The notes under the pieces: generated by a model
Databases searched by the model: none
What the model was told of the DNA's origin: nothing
What the model saw: only the letters and a program-made list of their open reading frames with translations
Assembly (NCBI GenBank): GCA_037176705.1
Contig: CM073889.1
Coordinates: forward strand, 102,441,890-102,505,889
Source of the DNA: Molossus alvarezi
Taxonomy: Eukaryota > Chordata > Mammalia > Chiroptera > Molossidae
Reading direction: 5' to 3'
Length of the DNA stretch: 64,000 bases
Position numbers and translations under genes: made by a program
In this document: positions 35,557 to 44,995 of the stretch, piece by piece
Numbering within the stretch: the stretch's first letter is position 1
Layout of the letters: every line of letters begins with the position of its first letter

Positions 35557-36174
35557 CAGTAGGTCCTCGGCTGGAGGCTCCGCGTGGTTTCAGTACAACG
35601 AGGGTGAGGAAAACAGCTGCCTCCAGCTGGTGCCCCATCTGGGTGGCGTTTGCACGTCCTCGCGGGTCTGTGCAGGTGTCCCGAGCCTGTGGGTTTCCTC
35701 CCGCACCCGAGGCCCGCACGCGCGCGGGGAGTGGCTGGCTGCGCGTCCAGGCTGGGTGTGCGTGTGCGTCTGGGTGTGGGCGTGGGTGGGCGTGGCCCTG
35801 CCATGGGCGGGGCCTGGCCAGCGTGGTCCTGCCTTCGCCCTGCGCGGCCTGGAGAGGCTCCGGCCACCCGTGACCCTGAATTGGAACAAGCAGGTTGGGA
35901 AATCATTATCTGACTTGTTCCTGTTAATTTTTCTTAAATGTATGGATCTCACATTTATGTCAGTGTTTATTATTAGAAGTGTTTTGGGTCTTTATTTAGA
36001 AGTTTGGTGATGGTTTTGTGACCGGAAATAGGCCGTTAGAATTGAGCTGTTGTTTGTATCAATGAGCTTGTGGTCAAATGGGTTTCATTACCTGTCAGTT
36101 TGCTTGGAGTTTTCGAGAACCTGTCGGTGAAAAAAAAAGAAAAAGAACCTGTCGGTGATGTTAAGTGAGGACTA
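35557..36174 (+). mobile_element. Second Tigger-like element with GC-rich interior
   Basis: The left end is CAGTAGGTCCTCGGCTGG and the right end is GATGTTAAGTGAGGACTATGG, which form imperfect inverted repeats of the Tigger kind. The interior to about 35880 is very CpG- and GC-rich. Overlapping frames of up to 149 codons (35457-35906 minus, 35630-36010 plus) are a product of that composition and resemble no known protein. Confidence 0.55.
36116..36158. repeat. 15-bp duplication flanking a 13-nt A-rich insert
   Basis: AGAACCTGTCGGTGA is at 36116-36130 and again, identically, at 36144-36158. Only 'aaaaaaaagaaaa' lies between. This is the footprint expected of a retrotransposition event that inserted a tail but no element body. 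Confidence 0.8.
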
Positions 36175-36244
36175 TGGTATGGTACAATACAATATTTTGA
36201 CATAATACTCCTGAATTTTGAGAATTAACAATTTTCTAATTTTT

Positions 36245-36482
36245 TTTTTTTATCCTCACCTGAGGACATTTTTGCATTTATCTTCAGAGAGAGCAGGAGG
36301 GAGAGAGGGGGGAAGAGAGAGAAACATCGATGTGAGAGAGGCACATCAAGTGGTTGCCACCCACACGACCCCAACCAGGGCTGGGGATAAACTGCAACTG
36401 AGGTATGTGCCCTTAGGGGAACCGAACCTGGGACTCTGGTCTGTGGGCCAACACTCTCACCGCAGAGCCAAACCGGCCAGGG
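36245..36482 (-). mobile_element. VES-type SINE, lineage A, with TSD
   Basis: Full-length minus-strand copy with intact hairpin tail. A 16-bp TSD (caatt-t/g-tctaattttt) lies at 36229-36244 and 36483-36498. Confidence 0.93.
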
Positions 36483-36760
36483 CAATTGTCTAATTTTTAT
36501 GAGCTGCTAGCTTGGCTATGGGATAGTCCGATACTTCGTATCAAAGTATTGATTTATATTGTAGCATGCATTTGTTTCCTGATGAATATTGGGTCAAGTC
36601 CTTAATGAAATAAATACTGTTTGTTGTTTTTCTCCTCAAGTATTCCCCAACAGCTGGTAAAACGTTACGGCTTCCTAAAACCTTTTCCTGTGGCTGCAGT
36701 TTCTGTCATTGAATCTGAGTGTCGATAAGACGGGGACCTATCCATCCCGTGGCTTTTCTT

Positions 36761-36989
36761 TCTTTTTGTTTCTTTTTTAATCCTCACCCGAGGACATTTT
36801 TTGATATTTTGTTCAGATAGAGAGAGAGAGAAACATCGACGTGAAAGGGACACATCGAGTGGTTGCCACCCACACAACCCAACCAGGGAGACAAACTGCA
36901 ACCGAGGTATGTGCCCTTAGGGGAACCGAACCCGGGTCTGTCCGGACCGCAGGCCGTTGCTCTAACCGCTGAGCCAAACTGGCCAGGGC
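36761..36989 (-). mobile_element. VES-type SINE, lineage A, with perfect TSD
   Basis: A perfect 16-bp TSD (tcccgtggcttttctt) lies at 36745-36760 and 36990-37005. The hairpin TCCTCACCCGAGGA is intact at 36780. A small deletion lies in the CT-rich body. Confidence 0.95.
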
Positions 36990-37005
36990 TCCCGTGGCTT
37001 TTCTT

Positions 37006-37599
37006 ACAGTCAAAGCAATTCTCTCTCGGTGTAAACCCTGGCAGCCATCCGCTTCACTGGGCCAGGGTGGAGGCCTGACCTACTGTTTGTTTCGCTGCTT
37101 TCTTGGCTGGAGATCAAGCCCCGAATTTCTTCTGACTTGGCAGTGGCTTAGGCAGATGTGGCCTTTCCAGCAGTTGTCAGGTTCCTTGGGTAAAGGACCA
37201 GCAGCTTCTGGTGGTTACAGGGGATACAGTCCTCCATAACCTGGCTGATGGTGTCGTGTTACCGTGAAAGCAAATCTTGGACAATATTCTGCCAGATACA
37301 CCGGCATAAAACCAGTCATGCAATCTGCTCCTGGGAGCTGGGGGTGGGGGGTGGGGGCTCCTCTCAGAGACTTCATGACAGTACTACTTCAAGATGACTT
37401 TGGAATCAAGATTGGCTGTTCTTGTCATCATAAGTCATTGCATCCGCAGTGGATTAAGATGCTCATGCAAGGTCCGTGTTGGAGCCCCTAAAGTGTGGGG
37501 GCAGGATTTCTCTACATTTTCTCCAAAGCTATTACTAGCTCCTGGGCTTCTCTGATTCTTATACTTCATTCAAGTTAGCATGGAAGGGCCTGGATAATT
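37006..37599. other. Unassigned sequence
   Basis: GC-moderate text with no recognised gene or repeat. Together with 36500-36745 it looks like one continuous host sequence split by a SINE. Confidence 0.35.
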
Positions 37600-37920
37600 T
37601 ATTTTAAATTTTGGTAAAAGAAACATAGCATGATATTTTAACCACCTTAACTATTTTTAAATGCCACACTTCAGTGACATTAAGTAAATTCACATTGTTG
37701 TGCGACCATCACCACCATCCAGCTGCAGAACTTTTTCACCGTCTGAAACTGAAACTCTGCACCCATTTATTATTCTCCCCAATCCCCCAAACTCTGGCAG
37801 CCACCATTCTACTTTGTGTCTCTATGGATTTCCTACTGTAAGAACCTTATATAGGTGGAATCATACCATATTTGTCCTTTTTAGTCTGGTTTATTTCAGT
37901 TAGCATTAATGTCTTCAAGG
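37600..37920 (-). mobile_element. L1 3' end, antisense
   Basis: 'gtgacattaagtaaattcacattgttgtgcgaccatcaccaccatcc', 'gcagccaccattctactttg' and 'cttatataggtggaatcatacc' are antisense L1M 3' UTR. Confidence 0.85.
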
Positions 37921-38461
37921 AGCCTGGACAATTTTTTATAGCAACTATATTCCTTGAATACCACTTATTTCCCTAAAATAAATTATTTCTAATGTCCTTC
38001 ATGCTATTTAACAAACCAGTGGAGTAGATTTAAGTAACAGTATTTAAGGGGCTTAGTAGCAATCTCTGAATTGTAGATTCTCACTTAACAGAGTTTTTCT
38101 TATGCTAACTAATCACCATTTGCACATTACATAGTGCAAACCAGTCTGTTTCAAGTAAATTATCGCACTGGTGCGCTAAGGGGTAGTTAAAATTCAAAGG
38201 CTTCTGACAGAGGTGAAGTGCTGAGTGTTAATAAGGAAGGGACGCTTCTCATCAAAGTAGCAGGATCACAGTTGGGTTCTGTGACTCAGTAGGGTTTTGG
38301 GATGTTTGGAATTTTGCATAAATCTCTCTCTCTGTTTCTGGGGTAAAAGTTTAAATTCTTAGGGTGGGTTGTGGATTCCCTAAAAATTGTTAGAAGGGGA
38401 AGCACTCTTTTTTATAGTCTTGGAAGAAACAGATGGCCAAAAGCCTATATATCCAGGTGGG
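37921..38461. other. Unassigned sequence
   Basis: No gene or clear repeat recognised. Confidence 0.4.
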
Positions 38462-39500
38462 GAGGCACAATGCACTGAATGTTTATGTTCCCCCCAAATT
38501 CACATGTTGAAATCCTAATCCTCAATATGATGGTATTGGTCAAACAACAAGTGCTGGCGAGGGTGTGGAGAAAAGGGGACTCTAGTACACTACTGGTGAG
38601 AATGCAGATTGGTGCAGCCACTATGGAAAACAATATGGTGTTACCTCAAAAAATTAAAAATTGAATCGCCATTTGACCCAGTGATCCTACTTCTAGGAAT
38701 ATACCCTAAGAAGCCTGAAACACTAATCAGAAAGAATATATGTACCCCCATGTTCATAGCAGCACTATTTATAATAGCTAAGATCTGGAAACAGCCCAAG
38801 TGTCCATCAGTAGATGAATGGATAAAAAAGCTGTGGTACATATACACAATGGAGTACTATGCAGCTGTAAGAAAGAAAGATCATTTATCCTTTGAGATGA
38901 CCTGGAGGGACCTGGAGAGTATTATCCTAAGCAAAACAAGCCAAGCAGAGAAAGACAAATATCACATGATCTCACTTATTTGTGGAATATAATGAACGTA
39001 ACAGTCTGAGGAACAAAAAATAGACCCAGAGACGTGGAAGTAGGGTACAGACTGACAACCCTCAGAAGAGGGAGTGGGGGGGAGGGAAGAGATAAACCAC
39101 AGAACTTATATGCATGTATGCATAACCGATGGACACGAGCAACAAAGCTGGGGACGGGGTCGGGGGTGGGGTGGGGGAGGAGGGTGTCAATGGGGAAAAA
39201 AAAGAGAAACATCTGTAACAAAAATAAATTAATAAAAAAAATAAAATAAAAACAAAAACAAAAATATGATGGTATTGGGAGGTGGGGCCTTTGGGAGGTG
39301 ATTAGGTCATGAGGGCCGAGCTCTCGTGGATGGGATTAGTGTCCTTATTAAAGAGACTAGAAAGCTCTCCTGCCCCTGCTGCCTTGTGAGGACTCAGTGT
39401 CCATCTGTGAACAGAGATGGGCCCTCACTGGTGCCTGGTCTTCGACTTCCCAGCCTCTAGAACTTTGAGAAATAAAATTCTGTTGTGTATGAACTATGGT
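38462..39500 (+). mobile_element. MaLR-type LTR (MLT1/MST-like), split by an L1
   Basis: 'gttccccccaaattcacatgttgaaatcctaatcc' before the L1. After it come 'gggaggtggggcctttgggaggtgattaggtcatgaggg', 'gtccttattaaagagac' and 'agcctctagaactttgagaaataaaa'. This is an ancient solo LTR-like copy. Confidence 0.8.
38540..39262 (+). mobile_element. 5'-truncated bat L1 3' end with TSD
   Basis: ORF2 C-terminus plus 3' UTR, about 90% similar by eye to 13885-14590. The frame 38609-38989 reads FIAALFIIAKIWKQPK and SLICGI of ORF2, with an internal start only. It ends in A-rich (aaaac)n. A 16-bp perfect TSD (aatatgatggtattgg) lies at 38524-38539 and 39263-39278. Confidence 0.95.
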
Positions 39501-40284
39501 GTTCTGTGGTGGCAGCCCAAACCAAGTTCGGTGGCAGTATTTAGAAGCTGGGGTTTATTGCCTCTGAATTCTTGTGCCACCCAGAGCTGAGGCTCCTGGC
39601 TGATGGCGACTCCGGGGACCAGGCTGACCCTGGCAGCTGTTCCCCTCCTTGCTTCCAGTGTTTTGATCCATTTATGCTGATTACTTCCGCTAAACGGGTC
39701 TCTGATGCCATTTGTGTCTTTATCTCCATAAAGATACATTTGTTAATAGCTGTAATTATCACTTGGGGTAGTCCTTTAGCCTTAATTATGTTTTGGCCTT
39801 CAGTGTAATTCCTCTTAGCAGAGGCAGCAAATTCATATCAGACCTGCAGTCTCAAAACCTTTCCCACCCTTGAGGGCAGCTGCATCTCACAACTCTAGGG
39901 GGCACTGTTCACTATGTGAATGGCACCTCCTGCAGTTGGTTGGCACAGAGGCCTTGTTAGTTATCAAGGATTTCTTGTGAGGGTGAAGGCCACCAGAGTC
40001 TTCACTGACATCATTTTTCTCCTGGCTAACTTAACTCTTTCATTTATATGTTTAACATGGGCAGTTAAAGAGGAATCAAGAATAGGATACTTGCATCTGT
40101 GTTCGAAATGAGCAAAATGACTTTTGGTGTTTTGCAAAGTTCTTTACAGTGATTGGCTAATGAGGGAATTCAGGGAGATAAATAACATCAGGAAGATTTC
40201 AAGGCTAATAATGCCCTAATTTTCTGTTGCAGCCTTTCTTTCCTAGACTTCTAAATGATGCGCCAATTTAGCAAGCTAATGTAA
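39501..40284. other. Unassigned sequence
   Basis: No gene or clear repeat recognised; short frames only. Confidence 0.4.
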
Positions 40285-40480
40285 ACCATTCCTTCCTACC
40301 TGGATGCTCTTCTCACCCTGCCTGTCTCACCTTTCTGCATTCTCGAAACCCCAACTCAAGTCCCAGCGTTTCCACGAAGTCTTCCCTGCCACTTCTGCTC
40401 ACGGTCCCAGTCCCCTCTTCTCAGTCCAGCACCACTCAGAAGTGCACCTTAGCACCAGCATTGACCACGTGTTGCCGTGC
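40285..40480 (-). mobile_element. Probable L2 fragment, antisense
   Basis: 'cctacctggatgctcttctcaccc', 'caactcaagtcccagcgtttccacgaagtcttccctgcc' match reversed L2. Confidence 0.55.
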
Positions 40481-40609
40481 ACGGTTAGCTTTGTGTGTGT
40501 GTGACAGGATCATGTTTTGAGGTGCTATCTAGTATAATTGTATTGCTGGTAACTTTTGTAGCTCTTCCCATGGAGGCTGAGGCATTTACTGAATCGAGTG
40601 CAGAGTTAG

Positions 40610-41510
40610 AGAAACAGTTCCCAAGACTTCCCTCATGTCTGACACCAGTTTCAAGTTTAGGGGGTTCCCAAGACATTCTCAGGTTTGATAATTCAGTTGA
40701 AGGGCTCATAGAACACACTAAACGTCGTTCTCCTCCTGGGTATGGGAGAAAGAAGATACAGACGAAGATCAGCCAGGGAAGTGACACCTGGGGCAGAGCC
40801 TGGGAAAGTTCCCAGTGTGGAGCTTTCTGCTGTCCTCTCCCAGGGTGATGGACAGTGTTACCCTGGGAGATAATGTATCTCCCAGCAAGGATGCGTGCTA
40901 ATGCATGTGGAGTACTGCCAAAACCAGGGAAGCTCATCAGAGCCTTGGGGTCCAGAGTTTGCAGTGGGTTCCAAGGTTGACTGCCCATGTGGCTGATTCA
41001 GGCTTCGACTCCTTCAGAAGTAGAACTGATAGTATATGACTCAAAGCCCCACCGTAAATAACATTGATAGACTTTCTGATGTGGTCCAAAGGCCCCAGGT
41101 AAGCAAGGAAATTCTTTTTTTTGTTTCTGTTTTTGTTACTCCTCACCCGAGAATATATTTTCCATTGATTTTTGAAGAGAATGGAAGGGAGGGAAGGAGG
41201 AAGGAGAGAGAGAGAGAGAAACATCAATATGAGAGAGACACATTGATTGGTTGCCTCCCACATGTGTCCTGACAGGGGCTGGGGATCGAACCTACAACCC
41301 AGGTACGTGCCCTTGACCAGGCATCGAACCCACAACCCTTTGGTGCATGGGCCAATGCTCTAACTGCTGAGCAAAACCTGCCAGGGCAACAAGAACACGC
41401 TTATCAGGAGGGTCATTCCAGGGACTTAGAGCTGACCTCCCCAGGGACCAATGGCAAAGGCCAGACCTCTTTGGGCAAAGTTAAAATTTTTACTATACAG
41501 GGGACTTTGC
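40610..41510 (-). mobile_element. Old LTR-like interspersed repeat, split by a SINE
   Basis: 'aagggctcatagaacacac', 'agccagggaagtgacacctggggcagagcc', 'agggaagctcatcagagccttggggtccagagttt', and after the SINE 'gacctccccagggaccaatggcaaaggccagacctctttgggcaaagtt'. I recall this as an ancient LTR in antisense but cannot name it. The plus-strand frame 40495-40848 overlaps it and is not a gene. Confidence 0.5.
41115..41386 (-). mobile_element. VES-type SINE, intermediate between lineages
   Basis: The tail has the lineage-A hairpin region (tcctcacccgagaa), while the 5' half ('aggcatcgaacccacaaccctttggtgcatgggcc' in reverse) resembles lineage B. The TSD is unclear and the copy is older. Confidence 0.85.
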
Positions 41511-42289
41511 AGAATCTAGCTGAAGACTAGAGACCAACATCTGTTCCTGACCTCCAAGATAAGTTCTCGAGGTGGACTTCAGAGACAACAACTGTGATCT
41601 AATTTTTGCAAGATTTTTATATGTAGAGCCAGCTTCTTCGAGAGAAGTAGGTTTCGTGGTTCTGTGGGGGCCAACCCTGAAGGACTAGAGTTTAGAGTTT
41701 ACACGGGTGAACAACAGAAGAGAGAACTGGGGCGGCAGTGATATAAGGGTGGGTTTCCATACACAGGAAGGCAATAAGCATCCCTTCTGGGCAGGGAGGA
41801 AGAGCCTTGGAATTCAAGAGCAGTGGAAAGGGAGGGGCTTTGGCTTGACCCACTTGTGGGGTTGAAACCAGCAGGTGGAAGTGGGGACAGAAACTCCCCA
41901 GATGTATTTAAGGATCTGGATGCAGAAGGGACACCTGCCCTTCCTTCTGCCTGGAAATCTTGGAGGAGACCAGCTCACAGAGTGATTCACACCAGTAAAC
42001 TACGATGCTAGAAAACACAGAACGTTTTCTGGGTGGTAAGCAAATCCCCACGTCAAGATGGCATGCGTGGAGCCCTGTGCACGCCCGTTACTACGCGGCC
42101 TGATATGCGGCCTGATATGCGGACAAGTCTCACCACATCAACAGCAAGAATCACTGTTATTATTTCAAGCACAATAGGCAATTTATAGTTTTCTTATCTT
42201 TCTTGGTTAGTTGTCTAATCTCTGAATAAACACAGTTGTGGGCAATTTATAGCTGATCGCACCTGACTATGTTTTTCTTGCTTAGATAC
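41511..42289. other. Unassigned sequence
   Basis: No gene recognised. A small 14-bp tandem duplication (gcggcctgatat) lies near 42096-42120. Confidence 0.4.
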
Positions 42290-42689
42290 TGATGATAAAA
42301 CTCCCTGGTCCTTGGCCTGGCATTTGGGCCTCCAGAGTCTGGCCTCAGCCCTCCTGCCCAATATGAGCTTCGGGTCCTCCTGATTCCTAGATTCTGTGGC
42401 TCCTTACTGCACTCTCCTCCTCTGTGCTGCTATTCAGGCTGTTGTTTCCTCCTGGCCTGTCTCCATCTCCACTGGGCTTGGATTCTGCTTCCTCCAGGAA
42501 GCCTCCTCAGGTTTCCAGACCTGCTGTTGACCTCCCATGGCACACTGGCTTACCTCTGCTATAGGACCTACAAAACGCTGCCATTTGTCATTATTGTCTA
42601 TGGTCTGAACATAGGTCGTCTCCTGTGTTCGACTGACAATTCCTTGAAGGCAAGGACCACACCTTTTCTTACTTAGTCTCCATGTTTCT
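42290..42689 (-). mobile_element. L2 copy, antisense
   Basis: Reversed L2: 'ttctgcttcctccaggaagcctcctcagg', 'tgacaattccttgaaggcaaggaccacacc'. Confidence 0.65.
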
Positions 42690-42938
42690 TACTTTCTTTT
42701 TTTAATCCTTACCCGAGGATATTTTTCCATTTCTTTTCAGATGGAGCGGGAGGAAGGAAGGGAGGCAGAGAGAGAGAGAGAACCATCAATGTGAGGGAGA
42801 CACATCGATTGGCTGCCACCTGCATGCCTCCAAATGGGGCCAGGGACGAACTACAACCCAGGTACGTGTCCTTGGCTGGAATCGAACCTGTGACTCTTTG
42901 GTCCATGAGCCGATGCTCTAATTGCTGAGTCCAGGGCA
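42690..42938 (-). mobile_element. VES-type SINE, lineage A/intermediate, with TSD
   Basis: Full length on the minus strand, with tail 'tccttacccgagga'. A perfect 13-bp TSD (tctccatgtttct) lies at 42677-42689 and 42939-42951. The host is an antisense L2. Confidence 0.92.
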
Positions 42939-42958
42939 TCTCCATGTTTCTAATGACA

Positions 42959-42977
42959 CCCCCCCCCCCCCCCCCCC
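42959..42977. repeat. Poly(C) tract
   Basis: Nineteen consecutive C's, then gcccag. Such runs are prone to sequencing and assembly length error. Confidence 0.95.
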
Positions 42978-43340
42978 GCCCAGTCTCAGTCTCCCAGTAT
43001 CTGGGAATATTGGAGCAGAAGGAGTGAAATGTCATGATTTGGGGGGCACTGGGGGAGTTGAGGCTGAACTCCAACATGGAGAGGAGGGGAGGGAGCCAGC
43101 AGATGGCTGGGATGGGGTTTGACATTTGAGTAGACTTGTTGTCAGTGGGGTGGCCTCGAAGTCTTAGTGCTGGAGAGTAAACAGCAGGCACCTTTCCATC
43201 AGCCCGGGCCCATGCTTCTGTGCCTCTGAGTTAAACTTGGGCAGCAGGCTGGGGGTTTGGGCTGGGTGCGGATGGACCTCGTGAGAACGGAGAACTTCTC
43301 TTCTGACTCTCGCAAAGCCTCCAAAATAGAGAAAACCAGG
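42978..43340. other. Unassigned sequence
   Basis: No gene or repeat recognised. Confidence 0.4.
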
Positions 43341-43394
43341 TTTCTCTGGACCACAGGCCGACACTGTAACCGCTGAGCCAAACCGGCCAGGGCC
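43341..43394 (-). mobile_element. SINE head-only fragment (lineage A)
   Basis: Only the first about 50 bp of a VES SINE (GCCCTGGCCGGTTTGGCTCAG to the anticodon-arm region), on the minus strand. The 3' body is missing. A 7-bp repeat ccaggtt (43336-43342, 43393-43399) flanks it. Confidence 0.8.
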
Positions 43395-43664
43395 AGGTTC
43401 CTTAGTATCATCCTCAGGTGTCTATGTGGTGGGATATGAAGGAGTCTAGGAGTAAAAGTCAAGAGTCACCACTCAAAAATGAAGGGATAAATACAACCTA
43501 CAACTATTTTCAGAAATAGTCACTCTCACTAGCAGTCAAAGAACTAGGAACTAAGACAGCAATGGGGTCGGTTGGCCCTCCCTGTCTTTTATTTTTGTCC
43601 CGTGGTAGTGAACGTGAGGATGAGATACAGACCCTTCTTTCACTGCAGTTAAAACACAAGTCTA

Positions 43665-43975
43665 GCCCTGGCTGGTCTGGCTCAGCAGTCAGAGCATCGG
43701 CCCGAGGACTAAGGGTCTTGGGTTTGATTCCTGATTGAGGGCATGTACCTGGGTTGCAGGTTCGATCCCCAGCCATTTTTAGGGTTGTGTGGGAGGCAAG
43801 CAGTCCATGTGTCTCTCTCACATCGATGTTCTTTTCTCTCTCCCACACTCCCTCCCCTCCACTTATCTAACAATAAATAAATAAATGAATAAATAAATAA
43901 ATAAATAAATGGAAAAATATCCTTGGGTGAGGATTAACAACCCCCCCCCCCAAAAAAACCCCCAAAACAAAAACT
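43665..43975 (+). mobile_element. VES-type SINE with internal (AAAT)n expansion, with TSD
   Basis: GCCCTGGCTGGTCTGGCTCAG head, B box GGTTTGATTCC, then an (AAAT)n tract (43872-43910) before the tail 'tccttgggtgagga' and a C11 run. A 9-bp TSD (acaagtcta) lies at 43656-43664 and 43976-43984. Confidence 0.9.
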
Positions 43976-43984
43976 ACAAGTCTA

Positions 43985-44995
43985 AAATTGATACCTTGGC
44001 CAATTTAAAAGCCATAAAATTGCATATCCTCTTTGCTCCAGAAATTCTTTTAAGAATTTATCTTTAGATAATATTTATGACAATGCACAAAGACCTGGCA
44101 AACACATTCATAGTGATTCATTTAAAAAATAATAACAGTAAAAAAAAAATCCTAAGATACTGGGAATTGGATAAGTAAGCCATAAATAAACAAACACAAA
44201 TATTCCTTCTCACCATCGAACATTCCGAAGTCTGGGACACGATGTTGAAGGTTTCGGGCGGCATTCCACAAAACTCGAGTCCTTGGCTCAGGTCTGTTTC
44301 TGTAGATGAGCTCAGATCCCTCTGCCCCTGGGACTGTCCCCTGCTTGCCGGACGGTTCAGACCTCGCTGAGGCCAGAGTGAGTGGACTAGCGCAGGCCCG
44401 GGTATGGAAGCTCTCAAGCCCGCATTGCAAGGGCTGGGTTTGTGCACAGATGCTGGGCTGGCCGGCTGCCCGTGTGGGGTGATTCGAGACCAGCCACTCC
44501 CAGGAGGATACAGCTCAGGAGGGCGTCTCGTCTTTATCTTTGGTGGCCTCTTTTCTTGTATCTTGATGGATGGAGGAAATGGCAAGGGCATCAGGCTGAA
44601 TCGCTGGCCTGCCTGACATTAGCAGGACACTTCTCAATATGGAAAGATGCTCAGTGTATGTTGCCCAAGGAAACAAGCAGTTCACAAAACAGCAGCGTGC
44701 AGGAGGTGTTATTTAATTTTTTTCCCATAGAAGCATTATTTATGTCTGTGTCTATACCAACTGTCTTTATCTATGCACATGTATAAAAATGTCTAGAAAG
44801 AAGGCTATCAAAATGTTGACACCTGTTATTTCTGGGTAGTAAAAATGCAGTATTTTTTATTTGTGTTTAATTAGTATTTAAAGGTTTTGTCTTCTTTCTT
44901 CGTCTCTCCCTTCCTGTTCCCCCTCCCTTCTTTTGTTTGTTTCTTTTTCTTTACTGCAAAAATATATATTACTTGTGTAATAAAAAGTTAAAAGG
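43985..44995 (+). mobile_element. L1M/HAL1 3' end in two pieces
   Basis: 'ctccagaaattcttttaagaatttatcttta...aaatattta' at 43985-44210 and 'atggaaagatgctcagtgtatgttgcccaagg', 'gctatcaaaatgttgacacctgttatttctgggtag', 'attacttgtgtaat' at 44600-44995 match the family order. About 390 bp of other sequence separates them. Confidence 0.6.
44211..44599. other. Unassigned GC-richer insert between L1 pieces
   Basis: This block is GC-rich relative to its flanks. The minus-strand 157-codon frame (44118-44591) spans it and part of the L1, resembles nothing I know and is probably chance. Confidence 0.4.

Noticed and set aside
35457..36010. Overlapping frames of 114-149 codons on both strands as a gene
   Set aside because: GC-rich sequence without stops gives open frames on both strands. 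No domain is recognisable, and Tigger-like ends flank the region.
40495..40848. 117-codon plus-strand frame with a hydrophobic start resembling a signal peptide
   Set aside because: Most of it lies in an old LTR-like repeat in antisense; the resemblance to a signal peptide is not supported by any protein match.
44118..44591. 157-codon minus-strand frame
   Set aside because: It spans an L1 fragment and unassigned GC-rich sequence. There is no recognisable domain, and start and stop fall in unrelated sequence.
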